DNA of 64,000 nt from Marinobacter daqiaonensis (GTDB lineage: Bacteria > Pseudomonadota > Gammaproteobacteria > Pseudomonadales > Oleiphilaceae), in NCBI RefSeq assembly GCF_900115285.1, contig NZ_FOYW01000003.1, positions 62,001 to 126,000 on the forward strand, written 5' to 3'. Below the pieces are notes generated by a model, which searched no databases, had not been told where the DNA came from, and worked only from the letters and a program-made list of their open reading frames with translations. How positions within the stretch are numbered: the first letter of the stretch is position 1; each line of letters begins with the position of its first letter. The translations under genes and the position numbers were made by a program. This document shows, in pieces, positions 33,784 through 43,147 of this stretch.

Positions 33784-35029
33784 GACGTTACCTCCGCGGC
33801 GGAGTTTACACGACTCCGGGTCACCATTTCACCGTCAGTGGCGGCAGCTCGATGAATGGCTGCGCCAGCACCGGTCTTTCTGGCAGCCGGCGCCGTTCAT
33901 GGATCCGGAGCCGGCGTGGACCAGGGATCTGCCCGGGATGCAGCAATGGCTGGAGCAGCTGGATGAGCGGGCCTGTGCCCGCTATGAAGACGATCCTGGC
34001 GCCCTGGTGGCCGCGCTTGAGGAATGGCTTCCGGGGCTGGTGGATCGTGAGCGACTTATCGCCGTGCCTGACTGGCGTTCGGATGCTGAGGCCAGCCTGG
34101 CGTTCACCCTGCCGGAAACCCGGGCCACCGACATGCCGGGGCGAAAACGGCTGCAGTCGGGTGCCTTCGCCGCGGCGCTGGCACCACTCCAGGTGCCGGT
34201 ACTGGACTGGTGCTGTGGCAAGGGGCATCTGGCCCGTACCCTGGCGCCCCATTGCCCGGGTCCGGTCACAGGCCTGGAGTGGAATGCCGGCCTGGTGGCG
34301 GACGGAAACCGGTTGGCGACCCGTTTTGGAGATGCGGTGACGCTTCGTTGCGAGGATGTGATGGTTGCGGATCCCGGCTGGCCCGATCGCGTCCATGGAG
34401 TTGCCCTCCATGCCTGCGGCGATCTCCACCGCAAGCTGATGCGGGATGCGGTGGCCCGGACCCAGCCCCGGGTAAGCTTCTCACCCTGCTGCTATCACCT
34501 TACGGGGGCTCTTCCCTACCGGCCCCTGTCCAGCCTCGTATCCGGTGACCCGGGCAGGCTCGAACTGGAAAGCAATGACCTGAGACTGGCTGTACAGGAA
34601 ACCGTCACGGCACCGGCGCGGGTCAGAGCCCAGACAGCGCTGGTCAGTCAGTGGCGTCTCGCCTTTGACGGCCTGCAGCGTCAGGTCCGGCGGGTGAATG
34701 AGTACCTGCCGCTGCCCTCTCATCCCAAACATCTGGTGAATGAAGGCTTTGCCGCTTTTTGCCGCTGGGCGGCCAGGCAAAAGGGTATCGAGCTTCCGGG
34801 GAACGTGTCACTGGAAGAGTGGCTCGACCATGGCGCCCGGAGGCTGCAGGAGGTCCGGCAGCAGGAGCTTGTGCGCCACCTGTTCCGTCGTCCAATGGAG
34901 CTCTGGCTGGTGCTGGATTATGCCATTTACCTGGAGGAGGCAGGCTATGAGGTGCGACTGGGAACGTTTTGCGACCGGGAGCTGACGCCACGCAACCTCT
35001 TGCTGGATGCCACCAGGGGCGGGAACTGA
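33782..35029 (+). CDS. SAM-dependent methyltransferase (Methyltransf_32-like)
   Basis: A 415-residue class I methyltransferase. An N-terminal helical part (WRQLDEWLRQHRSFWQ) leads to the SAM-binding motif VLDWCCGKGHLARTL (near 140-153), then ALHACGDLHRKL and SFSPCCYHLTG, the pattern of a family of tRNA/protein methyltransferase-like proteins of unknown substrate. The Cys-rich motifs (WCCGKGH, PCCYH) are typical of the family. The start at 33782 uses aaagg; the codon shares bases with the divergent gene's ATG (cATG). Because the neighbour is an RNA methyltransferase, an RNA substrate is plausible but unproven. Confidence 0.75.
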   Translation: MTLPPRRSLHDSGSPFHRQWRQLDEWLRQHRSFWQPAPFMDPEPAWTRDLPGMQQWLEQLDERACARYEDDPGALVAALEEWLPGLVDRERLIAVPDWRSDAEASLAFTLPETRATDMPGRKRLQSGAFAAALAPLQVPVLDWCCGKGHLARTLAPHCPGPVTGLEWNAGLVADGNRLATRFGDAVTLRCEDVMVADPGWPDRVHGVALHACGDLHRKLMRDAVARTQPRVSFSPCCYHLTGALPYRPLSSLVSGDPGRLELESNDLRLAVQETVTAPARVRAQTALVSQWRLAFDGLQRQVRRVNEYLPLPSHPKHLVNEGFAAFCRWAARQKGIELPGNVSLEEWLDHGARRLQEVRQQELVRHLFRRPMELWLVLDYAIYLEEAGYEVRLGTFCDRELTPRNLLLDATRGGN

Positions 35030-35031
35030 AA

Positions 35032-35051
35032 AAGGCGCCCGAGGGCGCCTT
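35032..35051 (-). terminator. Rho-independent terminator of the ompA-like gene
   Basis: An 8-bp GC-rich stem (aaggcgcc / ggcgcctt) with a cgag loop is followed on the minus strand by TTTTTC. It ends the OmpA-family transcript and may also serve the convergent methyltransferase gene. Confidence 0.85.
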
Positions 35052-35078
35052 CTGGTTGGACTGAGGGTTGGGTCCGGT

Positions 35079-36203
35079 TTAGCGACGAACCTGGATGCGG
35101 GCTTCCACCCGACGGTTCTGCGCCCTCGCTTCTGCGGTCTCGTTGCTGGCGATGGGATCGGTTTCCCCATAGCCTACCGGCGTGACGCGGTCATCATCGA
35201 TGCCGTAGATACTGATCAGGCGCTGGGCAACCGCCTCGGCACGACGCTGGGAAAGTGCCTCATTGTACTCGGCCGGCCCCGTGCTATCCGTGTGACCCGC
35301 GATCTCCACCGTCACCTCAGGATTGGCCTGAAGAACCTCGGCAACCTCGCGGATGTCCTCATCGTACCGGTCGCCAATCTCGGAACTGTCCACCGGGAAG
35401 CTGATGTACAGAGTGAAGGTTTCCACCGTCACAACTTCGCAACCGGTCTCATCCACTTCGGTACCCCGGAGCGTGCCCGGGCACTGGTCGAGGCGGTCCA
35501 CCACGCCGTCACCGTCGCTGTCCCGTTCACAGCCGTTCTGGTCCACGGGTGCACCTGCTACGGTGCCGGGGCACTGGTCACGGCGATCGGGGACGCCGTC
35601 ATTATCGCTGTCGGGTTCCGGCGCTGGTGCAGGGGCCGGTGCTGGCGCGGGAGCCGGCTCCGAAACATCGCGGCTGAAGGCCAGGCTGATACCGAGGGAA
35701 GCCTGGGCGTCGGTGGTGCTTTCATCCACACCGTGGAAGGCGCGCAGGTCCCCTCGCAGGGAGACCCTGTCGGTCATGTTGTAGCGAACACCGCCGCCCA
35801 GGTTGAAGCGGGTTTCATCATGCATGGTGCCCGGGGTGCTGGTGGTGCCGCCGTCAAAGTCAGCGTGGCCCACACCCGCTGCCAGGTAGGGGTTTATCGC
35901 ATCGCTCTGACTGCCGAAGTAGTAAAGGCCGTCCACCCGGACCTCCTCGAAGGTCACCTCTCCGCCAACGTACTTCCGGTCGGGTTCGGATCGGGAGTAC
36001 ACCGCCTCGACTGCCCACTGTGGGAGGAAGCGGTATTCGATGCCGCCACCGTAAGTCACGGACTCATCAAGATCCCGCTTGTCGTCGAAGTACTGGTAGC
36101 CGACAAATGGATTCAGGTAGATGGTCTGGATATCCTCGGCCAGGGCCGGGGTGCTGATGGCTGCTGCAAGTACTGCAGCGCCAAGGGGGCGTAATGTTGT
36201 CAT
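35079..36203 (-). CDS. OmpA/OprF-family outer-membrane protein
   Basis: A 374-residue structural porin. After the signal peptide (MTTLRPLGAAVLAAAISTPALAE), residues 23-180 form an eight-stranded barrel. A PAPAPAPAPAPAPEP linker follows, then two thrombospondin type-3-like calcium-binding repeats (DSDNDGVPDRRDQCPG and DSDGDGVVDRLDQCPG). The C-terminal OmpA domain binds peptidoglycan through the Asp/Arg in EIAGHTDSTGP...LSQRRAEAV. The repeats suggest Ca2+-dependent stiffness, suiting seawater. The gene is monocistronic with its own terminator; 183 bp of AT-rich DNA upstream probably holds the promoter. Confidence 0.94.
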   Translation of the reverse strand: MTTLRPLGAAVLAAAISTPALAEDIQTIYLNPFVGYQYFDDKRDLDESVTYGGGIEYRFLPQWAVEAVYSRSEPDRKYVGGEVTFEEVRVDGLYYFGSQSDAINPYLAAGVGHADFDGGTTSTPGTMHDETRFNLGGGVRYNMTDRVSLRGDLRAFHGVDESTTDAQASLGISLAFSRDVSEPAPAPAPAPAPAPEPDSDNDGVPDRRDQCPGTVAGAPVDQNGCERDSDGDGVVDRLDQCPGTLRGTEVDETGCEVVTVETFTLYISFPVDSSEIGDRYDEDIREVAEVLQANPEVTVEIAGHTDSTGPAEYNEALSQRRAEAVAQRLISIYGIDDDRVTPVGYGETDPIASNETAEARAQNRRVEARIQVRR

Positions 36204-36386
36204 ATGGCATCCTCTTTCCGTGGTCCGGGGCGCCTTTTGTTCGGGCGCTCTGTCGCAAGTTAAGTTTTGTAACCTGCGACTTACAAGAAAAAACTCAGAA
36301 CCTCTCGGAATCTACTGAGTAATAGAAGGATACGAGACGGTTGCCATCGGGGCCTGCTAAATTAATGAAAATATAATGAAAAATTG

Positions 36387-36911
36387 TTAAGGGTCCCGAT
36401 ATTCGACTTCCGTGACGCACCCGTTCCGGAAATAGACGTAGGTCAGTTCATAAAGGGCACCATAGTAACGGGTCTGGTAAACCCAGGTTTCCACAGGGTG
36501 CTGATACTTCTCGGGGGGCTTGCCGAAGGCCCTCTCCACATGGTCCCGGGTCATGCCGGGTACTACCTGCTCACGGGCCAGGTACGTTCTGAGCCGGGTG
36601 GAGTTGATGTAGCGGCAGGAATTGTCCTCTTCTTCCGCTTTCGGCGGATCGTCTGGCGCGGCTTCCCTCGGGTCAGCGTCGAACTCCGGAAGGTTGTGGT
36701 TGAGGCTGCCGCCAATACGGTTGTCCGGAATGGTGATGGTCTCCGGATCAGGGCCACAGGGGCGGTCCGAGAAACGGATGCCCTCGGGCCCCTCGCAGCG
36801 ATAGACCTCCGCTGCCAGAGCAGGGCCGGGGAACAGCTCCATCAGAGCCAATAGCGCAGCGCCTGGCAGGAGGAGCCATGGGAATGGGGTGTTACGCCTT
36901 TGTGGGTTCAT
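36387..36911 (-). CDS. DUF4124-type secreted protein with BamE-like C-terminus
   Basis: A 174-residue protein with a signal peptide (LLPGAALLALMELFPGPALA). Its N-terminal EVYRCEGPEGIRFSDRPCG is the DUF4124 pattern. The C-terminal half (VVPGMTRDHVERAFGKPPE, then WVYQTRYYGALYELTYVYFRNG) resembles the BamE/SmpA-OmlA fold, where a GMTxxxVxxxxGxP motif opens the domain. Periplasmic location is likely. It sits 51 bp downstream of the helicase gene on the same strand and may share its transcript. Function is unknown. Confidence 0.65.
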   Translation of the reverse strand: MNPQRRNTPFPWLLLPGAALLALMELFPGPALAAEVYRCEGPEGIRFSDRPCGPDPETITIPDNRIGGSLNHNLPEFDADPREAAPDDPPKAEEEDNSCRYINSTRLRTYLAREQVVPGMTRDHVERAFGKPPEKYQHPVETWVYQTRYYGALYELTYVYFRNGCVTEVEYRDP

Positions 36912-36962
36912 GGGGTTGTCCTGAACGAGCTCCGGAGGGTGTGGCTGTATAGCAGGAGGCCA

Positions 36963-39251
36963 TCAATGGCCGCCGCTGCCCTCACTGGCCAGTATCCGGA
37001 AATACAGGTGTGCGCTTTTCTTGCTGAAGTTCAGGGTCCTGCCTTCGTCAAAGCGCACTTCAAAGGCACTTTCCTCCTCCCGGACCACAGTGCCGGGGCC
37101 AAAGATGGCATGGCTCAGCCTGTTGTGGCTCCAGAGGAGCGCACCGTTCCTGGACGTGGTTGCCGTCTCGCCCTCCAGATTGATCCCGGCCCGTCCGGCA
37201 TAACGCAGGCTGACGGGGGTCAGAGCCATGTCTGCGTGGAAAGTGCGGTTTTCTGGGTCTTCGCCGTTGCCATGGTCGAGCCAGCGGCCAAACTGGTCAC
37301 TCAGTTCAAAGCAGAGCTCACCGACAAAACGGCTTTGAGCCAGGTCGGCATCCACTGCCGGACGTGGGCCTCCTGGCCGGGTGATCAGGTGCAGTTCGTC
37401 ACGGGTTCTGGTGACTGCCACATACAGCAGGCGCCGTTCACTCTCGACAAAAGCCCGCAGGTCATCCTGTTGCCGGGGGCTGTAGGGCAGGTATTTTTCC
37501 TGAAGCCCGGGGATGATCACCCGCGGCCACTCCAGTCCCTTGGTGCGGTGAATGGTGGACAGCAGAACCCCCGCGGACTGTTCGTCCCCCCGGCGTTCCG
37601 CCGCCTGGCGCCGGAGCGTCTGCAGGTGTCGCAGGGCATCCGCCGGCGGAATGTCCAGGCTGGCGAGATAGGCCCTGAAACCCTGCACGGTATCGATGCG
37701 CTCATTGGCCGTATCGTGGGTCAGTGCCAGGCTGCGAATCCCCTCGAACAGCTCCGTGTGTTCGGCATAACGATCAAGCAGGGCGGCGACAGGGCCGTGG
37801 AAGTCCCGCAATGAGATCAGCGCCTCCCCAAGACGTTTGAGCTTGCGGGCCGCCATGGGCGCCAGGGCTCTATGGTCCAGGCTCAGCAGAGAGTTGCCCC
37901 AGTCACTCTCGAACCCCGCCAGCATCCGAGCAAGATGGCCCAGCTCCTGCTCCCTGAGCCCGACATGGGGGAACCGGAGCAGGTTACGGGCAATGTCCAG
38001 CCGGTCGCTTTCACTGATGTGGGGGAGCTGTCCGGTAAGCACCTGCAGCAGGCCCGTAATGGCCTCCACTTCACGGCTGAACAGTGCCCCCTTGCCGGCG
38101 TCGATGCGGTAGGGAATCTGCCGGGCAAGCAGTCTCAGCTCAATGGGAACGCTCTGGCTCCAGACCCGGAACAGAATCGCACTCCGGCATTGCTCCTCCG
38201 CCGGCAGACCTTCGAGGAGCTTCAGTGCAACGCCGCTGTCGCTCTCGCTCTGATGGAGCTGGATACGGGTCGGCGGGGTCGACGGATGGGCATGGCACAG
38301 CACATCGTTACGGCCCAGGTTGTTGGTGATCAGGTGGTTGGCCAGCAGGGCGACCCGGTGGCCATAGCGAAAGCTGTAGCTCAGGGTCTGTTGCAGGGGG
38401 TCGTCGAATTCCTCCCGGAAGCGGTGAAGGATGAACTCGGGCCTGGCGCCCCGGAACTCGTAGATGGTCTGGTCGGGATCTCCCACTACGGTCACCCGGG
38501 CTCGGTCACCGGCGACGTAACGCAACAGCAGGTGCTGGATCTCGTTGGTATCCTGATATTCGTCCACCACCACCAGGTCCATCTTGTTGGCCACGAGTCG
38601 CTGCAACGCCGGGTTCTGGTGAATCGCCATCACCGGCTCGTAGAGCATATCGGCATAGGTGATCTGACTGCGCTCCTTGCGCCACTGCTCAAAGCCGTGG
38701 AACAGGTCGATGAGATAGCGATGCCGGTCGCTGTAACCCTGCTCCTCGAACACCACCTCCACCGGTGTCAGGGTGGTTTTCACCAGGTCGATGAAGGCGG
38801 TGGCGGTTTCCACGTAATCCTTCTTGTTTCGCCGGATCTCGTCGGCGAGGTCCTCCGGCGCCAGCCGCCGGGTCAGCAGCCAGGCCTGGTAACTGATTTC
38901 CTGCTCGCCGAGGATCTGCTCGGAGAAGGCCGGCAGATACCCTTCCTGCACGAAGCGCCGATAAAGACGCAGTCCCATGGCGTGATAGGTCCGCACTTCC
39001 GGCAGGGCCACGCCCAGACCCCGGGTCACCTCCCGCAGCTTGCGCTCGAAATCCAGTCGGGCACTGCGGTTGAACATCAGTACCAGCATCCGGCGCGGAT
39101 CATGGCCCTGCTGCAACAACCAGCGCAGACGCCAGGCGAGGGTGGTGGTCTTGCCACTGCCCGCCACGGCGGTGATCAGCGCGTGCTCGTGGCCCGCGGT
39201 GATGATCTCGCGCTGCTCGTCGGTCAGGAAGTCGGGGAGTTGGCTGGTCAT
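36963..39251 (-). CDS. UvrD/Rep-like superfamily I DNA helicase
   Basis: A 762-residue SF1A helicase distinct from the UvrD encoded at 50107. Motifs: Walker A VAGSGKTTTLAWRL (29-42), MLVLMFNRSARLDFERKL, DEEx-type LVVVDEYQDTNEIQ, VVGDPDQTIYEFRGA, LSYSFRYGHR, and STIHRTKGLEW...RRLLYVAVTRTRDELHLIT. The C-terminus (FGPGTVVREEESAFEVRF...LNFSKK) resembles the small Tudor-like end found in UvrD/PcrA proteins. The start at 39251 follows ggggg and gives MTSQLPDFLTDEQR; a longer start is less likely. Role in repair or restart is inferred. Confidence 0.88.
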   Translation of the reverse strand: MTSQLPDFLTDEQREIITAGHEHALITAVAGSGKTTTLAWRLRWLLQQGHDPRRMLVLMFNRSARLDFERKLREVTRGLGVALPEVRTYHAMGLRLYRRFVQEGYLPAFSEQILGEQEISYQAWLLTRRLAPEDLADEIRRNKKDYVETATAFIDLVKTTLTPVEVVFEEQGYSDRHRYLIDLFHGFEQWRKERSQITYADMLYEPVMAIHQNPALQRLVANKMDLVVVDEYQDTNEIQHLLLRYVAGDRARVTVVGDPDQTIYEFRGARPEFILHRFREEFDDPLQQTLSYSFRYGHRVALLANHLITNNLGRNDVLCHAHPSTPPTRIQLHQSESDSGVALKLLEGLPAEEQCRSAILFRVWSQSVPIELRLLARQIPYRIDAGKGALFSREVEAITGLLQVLTGQLPHISESDRLDIARNLLRFPHVGLREQELGHLARMLAGFESDWGNSLLSLDHRALAPMAARKLKRLGEALISLRDFHGPVAALLDRYAEHTELFEGIRSLALTHDTANERIDTVQGFRAYLASLDIPPADALRHLQTLRRQAAERRGDEQSAGVLLSTIHRTKGLEWPRVIIPGLQEKYLPYSPRQQDDLRAFVESERRLLYVAVTRTRDELHLITRPGGPRPAVDADLAQSRFVGELCFELSDQFGRWLDHGNGEDPENRTFHADMALTPVSLRYAGRAGINLEGETATTSRNGALLWSHNRLSHAIFGPGTVVREEESAFEVRFDEGRTLNFSKKSAHLYFRILASEGSGGH

Positions 39252-39341
39252 GCCCCCATTGTAAAGGGCCCCTGACACCGGGTCACCCATCCCGCATAAT
39301 GGCGGCCATCGACAACACTGAATCCTTCATAGGAGGCATGT

Positions 39342-39725
39342 ATGGCAACCGCAACCAAGGAACCGGTCAACGTACTGGGTGAGACTCTGGAAACCTGTGG
39401 CAACGACCCGGTGACCGGGTTCTACCGGGACGGCTGTTGTAATACCGGCCCTGACGACCTCGGCAGTCACACCGTCTGTGCCGTGGTGACCGACGACTTT
39501 CTGGCCTTTTCCAGGGCCACGGGGAATGATCTGAGCACGCCCCGTCCGGAGTTTGGATTTCCGGGTCTCAGGGGCGGCGATGGCTGGTGCCTGTGCGCGG
39601 CACGGTGGCAGGAGGCTTTCGAGGCGGGCCACGCACCCCGGGTCAGGCTGCGCGCCACCCATCGCTCCGCTCTGGAGTACTGTGACCTGGCGGACCTGAA
39701 AAAGCACTCCATGGACCTGAGTTAG
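39342..39725 (+). CDS. DUF2237-family protein
   Basis: A 127-residue soluble protein. The family pattern is complete: NVLGETLETCGNDPVTGFYRDGCC, GSHTVCAVVTDDFLAFSRATGNDLSTP, GDGWCLCAARWQEA and the conserved ending LRATHRSALEYC. Many conserved cysteines and aspartates suggest metal binding. Function is unknown. Its TAG overlaps the GTG start of tmcA by one base, so translation is coupled. Confidence 0.92.
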   Translation: MATATKEPVNVLGETLETCGNDPVTGFYRDGCCNTGPDDLGSHTVCAVVTDDFLAFSRATGNDLSTPRPEFGFPGLRGGDGWCLCAARWQEAFEAGHAPRVRLRATHRSALEYCDLADLKKHSMDLS

Positions 39726-41836
39726 TGTCAGGGTCGGGCTGGAGGGCTTTCGCGCAACGACTCCGCGAGCGGGGCGAGCGTCGGCTGGTGGTGGTTGAAG
39801 GCAGCCGAGAGCAGGCCCTGCAGGCAGTCGGAATTATCCTTTCGTCACTGTCACCGAGCGGAGGGCTGTGGAGCGGTCCCGCGGAGGATTCGCCGCATCC
39901 GGCGCTCGCTCCCATCAAGGCCACGTCGGCCCGTCATTACCTCGGTACTGAAACGTCGCTTCTGGTCTGGGATGGGTGGCAGGGCAATCCGCCCGACAGC
40001 CTCGCCGCCCTTGCGGGCACACTGAGCGCAGGAGGGTTGTGGGTCTGGTTGATGCCGCCCATGAAGACCTGGAGGGACTTCCCGGACCCGGATTACGACC
40101 GGGTGGGGTTGGCCCATAACAGAGCTCACCCGTTCCTGGCGCGCGCGGGGCGACTGATCGCGGCCGATGGGAATGCTATCCGGCTCACCGCCGGTCAGTT
40201 ACCGGCGTCACCGGCTCTGCCACCACCACCGGATGCGGGGGTGTTCAGGCCAGCCAGCACCGACGATCAGGCCCGCGCGGTTTCCGCGATTACCGGTGCG
40301 GGCCTGGGCCGGCGGCGCCGGCCGCTGGTGATTACCGCGGATCGGGGTCGGGGCAAGTCGGCGGCACTGGGGATAGCCGCCGCGCGGCTGCTGAAGGGAG
40401 GCCGGCGCCGCATCGCCGTGGTTTCGGGGCGGCGCGACAGCGTCACCACCCTGTTCCGCCACGCCGCCGAAGAGGCAGGCGTGCCCGATGCCGGTGAGAA
40501 TACCCTGTGGGTGGCCGGGGACGCCTGCCTGAGCTGGTATCCGGTGGATGATATGCTGGATCGTCATCCCGAAGCTGAGCTGGTGATCGTGGATGAGGCA
40601 GCAGCGATACCGGCGGCGCTTTTGCGCCAGGTTCTGCTGGGTTGGCCAAGAGTGGTATTTGCCACCACGGTACACGGTTACGAGGGCTCGGGGCGTGGTT
40701 TCAACCTCCGTTTCCGCGAGGTGCTGGCCAGGGAGACGCCGCAATGGCAGGCCATCACCCTGGAACAGCCCATTCGCTGGTCATCCTCGGACCCCCTGGA
40801 GCCCCTGGTGAATCGCCTGTTCCTGCTGGATGCGGAGGCACCCGGGGGCAGAGAAGAGGGTGCGGTTACCCTGGACCTCTGGCACCCCGCTGATGCCAGT
40901 GAGGACGAATTGAGCCAGGCTTTCGGCCTGTTGGTGGATGCCCATTACCGGACCACCCCCGGAGACCTTCGCCAGTGGCTGGACGACCCTGATGGCGTCA
41001 GCGTGGTTGCCAAGTGCCAGGGACGGATCGTTGGCGTGCTCTGGGCGACAACCGAGGGTGGCCTTTCACCTGGGCTCGCGGAAAAGGTTTCCCTTGGCCA
41101 GCGACGTCTGAGAGGCCATCTCCTGCCCCAGTCCCTGGCCAATCACGGTGGCCTCCCGGCCGCTGCGACCTTGCGTCTGTTACGGGTTGTCCGGATCGCT
41201 GTGAGCGAGGCACACCGCCGTTCCGGAATAGGTCATGAGCTGTTGGCCATGGTGTGCCAGAAGGCCCGGAGCCTGGCACTGGATGCCGTGGGCACCAGCT
41301 ACGGGGGGGCGCCTGATCTGCTGGCGTTCTGGCGCTCGGCGGGGTTTGCGGTGGTGCGCCTGGGGATCCGCCATGAGGCCAGTTCCGGGGAGTATGGGGT
41401 GCAGATGATGAAGGGACTGAGTGAGAAAGGTGGCGACATCCAGCAGCGCCTCGCGTCCAGGTTCTCCGAGCAATGGTCGGTATTGCTGCCGGTGGTCTGG
41501 CCGACCCTGGCTGCCGACCTGGTGCTGGCCATCAGCGCCGACCTGCCGCCGGCACCGCGCCTGACAGCGCAGGAAATGATGGAGCTGGAGGCCTTCGCCC
41601 ACGGCCACCGGGGGTTTGAGCTGACCCTGCCGGCTCTGAAGAGACTGAGTGGTCAGCCCGGGATTGCGCTTGCGATGGAAGGCCTGGCGTCGGGACAGGA
41701 ACTCTGGGTGGCGGCCGTATTGCAGAACAGGGACTGGCAGACGTTGCGAGGGACCCGGTTGTGCCTGGGTCGCGGTGACGGTGAGCAGCGCCTTCGGGCC
41801 GAGGCCGCCACAATGCTGGCGGCGCTGTCGTCCTGA
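39725..41836 (+). CDS. tmcA: tRNA(Met) cytidine acetyltransferase
   Basis: A 703-residue enzyme making N4-acetylcytidine at the wobble base of elongator tRNA-Met from acetyl-CoA and ATP. Domains in order: DUF1726 (about 10-165), RNA-helicase module with Walker A TADRGRGKS (204-212) and Walker B LVIVDEAAAIP, GNAT acetyltransferase (LRVVRIAVSEAHRRSGIGHELLAMV), and the tRNA-binding C-terminus. The start is a GTG overlapping the DUF2237 stop. It is convergent with the enoyl-CoA hydratase-family gene, with four bases between. Confidence 0.94.
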   Translation: MSGSGWRAFAQRLRERGERRLVVVEGSREQALQAVGIILSSLSPSGGLWSGPAEDSPHPALAPIKATSARHYLGTETSLLVWDGWQGNPPDSLAALAGTLSAGGLWVWLMPPMKTWRDFPDPDYDRVGLAHNRAHPFLARAGRLIAADGNAIRLTAGQLPASPALPPPPDAGVFRPASTDDQARAVSAITGAGLGRRRRPLVITADRGRGKSAALGIAAARLLKGGRRRIAVVSGRRDSVTTLFRHAAEEAGVPDAGENTLWVAGDACLSWYPVDDMLDRHPEAELVIVDEAAAIPAALLRQVLLGWPRVVFATTVHGYEGSGRGFNLRFREVLARETPQWQAITLEQPIRWSSSDPLEPLVNRLFLLDAEAPGGREEGAVTLDLWHPADASEDELSQAFGLLVDAHYRTTPGDLRQWLDDPDGVSVVAKCQGRIVGVLWATTEGGLSPGLAEKVSLGQRRLRGHLLPQSLANHGGLPAAATLRLLRVVRIAVSEAHRRSGIGHELLAMVCQKARSLALDAVGTSYGGAPDLLAFWRSAGFAVVRLGIRHEASSGEYGVQMMKGLSEKGGDIQQRLASRFSEQWSVLLPVVWPTLAADLVLAISADLPPAPRLTAQEMMELEAFAHGHRGFELTLPALKRLSGQPGIALAMEGLASGQELWVAAVLQNRDWQTLRGTRLCLGRGDGEQRLRAEAATMLAALSS

Positions 41837-41840
41837 CCGG

Positions 41841-42944
41841 TCAGAGGTCGGCCAGTGGGTCCTGTTCGGCGGGCCAGGGCGGCTGGAAGTGGCTTTCGAC
41901 GTACTCCTCGGGCACCTCGCTCAGAGTGGGAAAAGACCATTTTGGCTCATTGTCCCGGTCGATTATCCTCGCGCGGATACCTTCCGCCAGGTCCGGCCGG
42001 CTACCGCAGTTGGCAACCATGGCCAGCTCCATGCGGAAGATGTCCTTGAGGGACATCTGCAGGCCATGGCTCAGTTGCCGTTCCAGCAGCCACAGGGAAA
42101 CCGGGCAGGCGCTGCGAAGGGAGCTGATACACCGGTTCCACCAGTCATCGGCGGTGTTACTGTCAAGCAAGCGTTCCACCACCCGAGGCAATTCATCCCG
42201 CCGGCACAGTTTCGCAATGGTCTGTTCGTGAAGCTCCAGTTCGCTGGGGGGGAGGGCCTCCGGAGTGGGTTCGGGCATCTGGTTCAGTAACCGGTAAAGC
42301 CGGTTGTCGTCGGCGGCCGTTTCGCCGCTCCAGTACTGGTCGATGATCCGGTTGACCAGCTCATCCAGGCTGTTTCGCTCAATCACCTTGTCGGCGAGGC
42401 CGATTCTCATGGTGTCAGAGGCATTGAGACGGGCGCCGGTGAGTCCCATGAACAGGCCGATGCGGCCGGGTAGCCGATTCAGGAACCAGCTCGCGCCGAC
42501 GTCTGGAAACAGCCCGATTGACGCCTCCGGCATCGCCAGCTGGGCGTTCGGCGTGACCAGCCGATAGCGGCTGGCCTGCAGCAGGCCCATGCCGCCGCCC
42601 ATGGTGATGCCGTGGGCAAGGGTGGCTACGGGTTTGGGAAAGGTGTGCAGGGTGTAATCCACCCGGTATTCCCGAGCGAATATACTGGTAACGGTTTCCG
42701 CCCCGGGGTTTTTGCGAAGGCTCTCGTACAGCTCGCGAATGTCGCCGCCGGCGGAAAACCCCCTTGATCCGTTGGCGTTGAGCAGTACCAGACAGAGGTC
42801 GTCGTCCTGTGCCCACTGGTCAAGCTGCACCTGCATGGCGGTAAACATGCTTGCAGACAGGGCGTTCAGGGTGTCTGGTGAGTCCAGGGTGATGATGCCC
42901 AGTTTGCCACCGCGGCAGGGAAGTTCCTGAGTCTGGATGCTCAT
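41841..42944 (-). CDS. Enoyl-CoA hydratase/isomerase-family protein, 3-hydroxyisobutyryl-CoA hydrolase-like
   Basis: A 367-residue crotonase-fold protein. SRGFSAGGDIRELYE and HGITMGGGMGLLQASRYRLVT form the CoA oxyanion hole, and MPEASIGLFPDVGASWFLNRLPG with its Glu/Asp is the hallmark of the ECH_2 group (3-hydroxyisobutyryl-CoA hydrolase, valine catabolism). The C-terminal extension (about 250-367) is also typical of that group and absent from ordinary enoyl-CoA hydratases. No valine-pathway genes adjoin it, so the exact thioester is uncertain. Confidence 0.85.
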   Translation of the reverse strand: MSIQTQELPCRGGKLGIITLDSPDTLNALSASMFTAMQVQLDQWAQDDDLCLVLLNANGSRGFSAGGDIRELYESLRKNPGAETVTSIFAREYRVDYTLHTFPKPVATLAHGITMGGGMGLLQASRYRLVTPNAQLAMPEASIGLFPDVGASWFLNRLPGRIGLFMGLTGARLNASDTMRIGLADKVIERNSLDELVNRIIDQYWSGETAADDNRLYRLLNQMPEPTPEALPPSELELHEQTIAKLCRRDELPRVVERLLDSNTADDWWNRCISSLRSACPVSLWLLERQLSHGLQMSLKDIFRMELAMVANCGSRPDLAEGIRARIIDRDNEPKWSFPTLSEVPEEYVESHFQPPWPAEQDPLADL

Positions 42945-43147
42945 GGTTTATTGTGGGGTCCTGAGGTTTGCGGAGATGTCGACACCTGCTACTGTGGAAT
43001 TAACTGTAACAGAAATAAAGCCTCCAAAGGTCGGAGGCCGGGGCGCCCCTGGGATCATTCCGGCGCCTTGACCTATCTCATGAGGGCCTTGAGAGCCCGT
43101 GTGATATAAAGATGTCCAATGATGTCAAATAACTGGTGGAGAGACCT

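Noticed and set aside
43020-43038. Stem-loop gcctcc / ggaggc between two divergent genes
   Set aside because: It lies upstream of both genes, so a terminator role is not expected; it has a 6-bp stem only, and no T-run.
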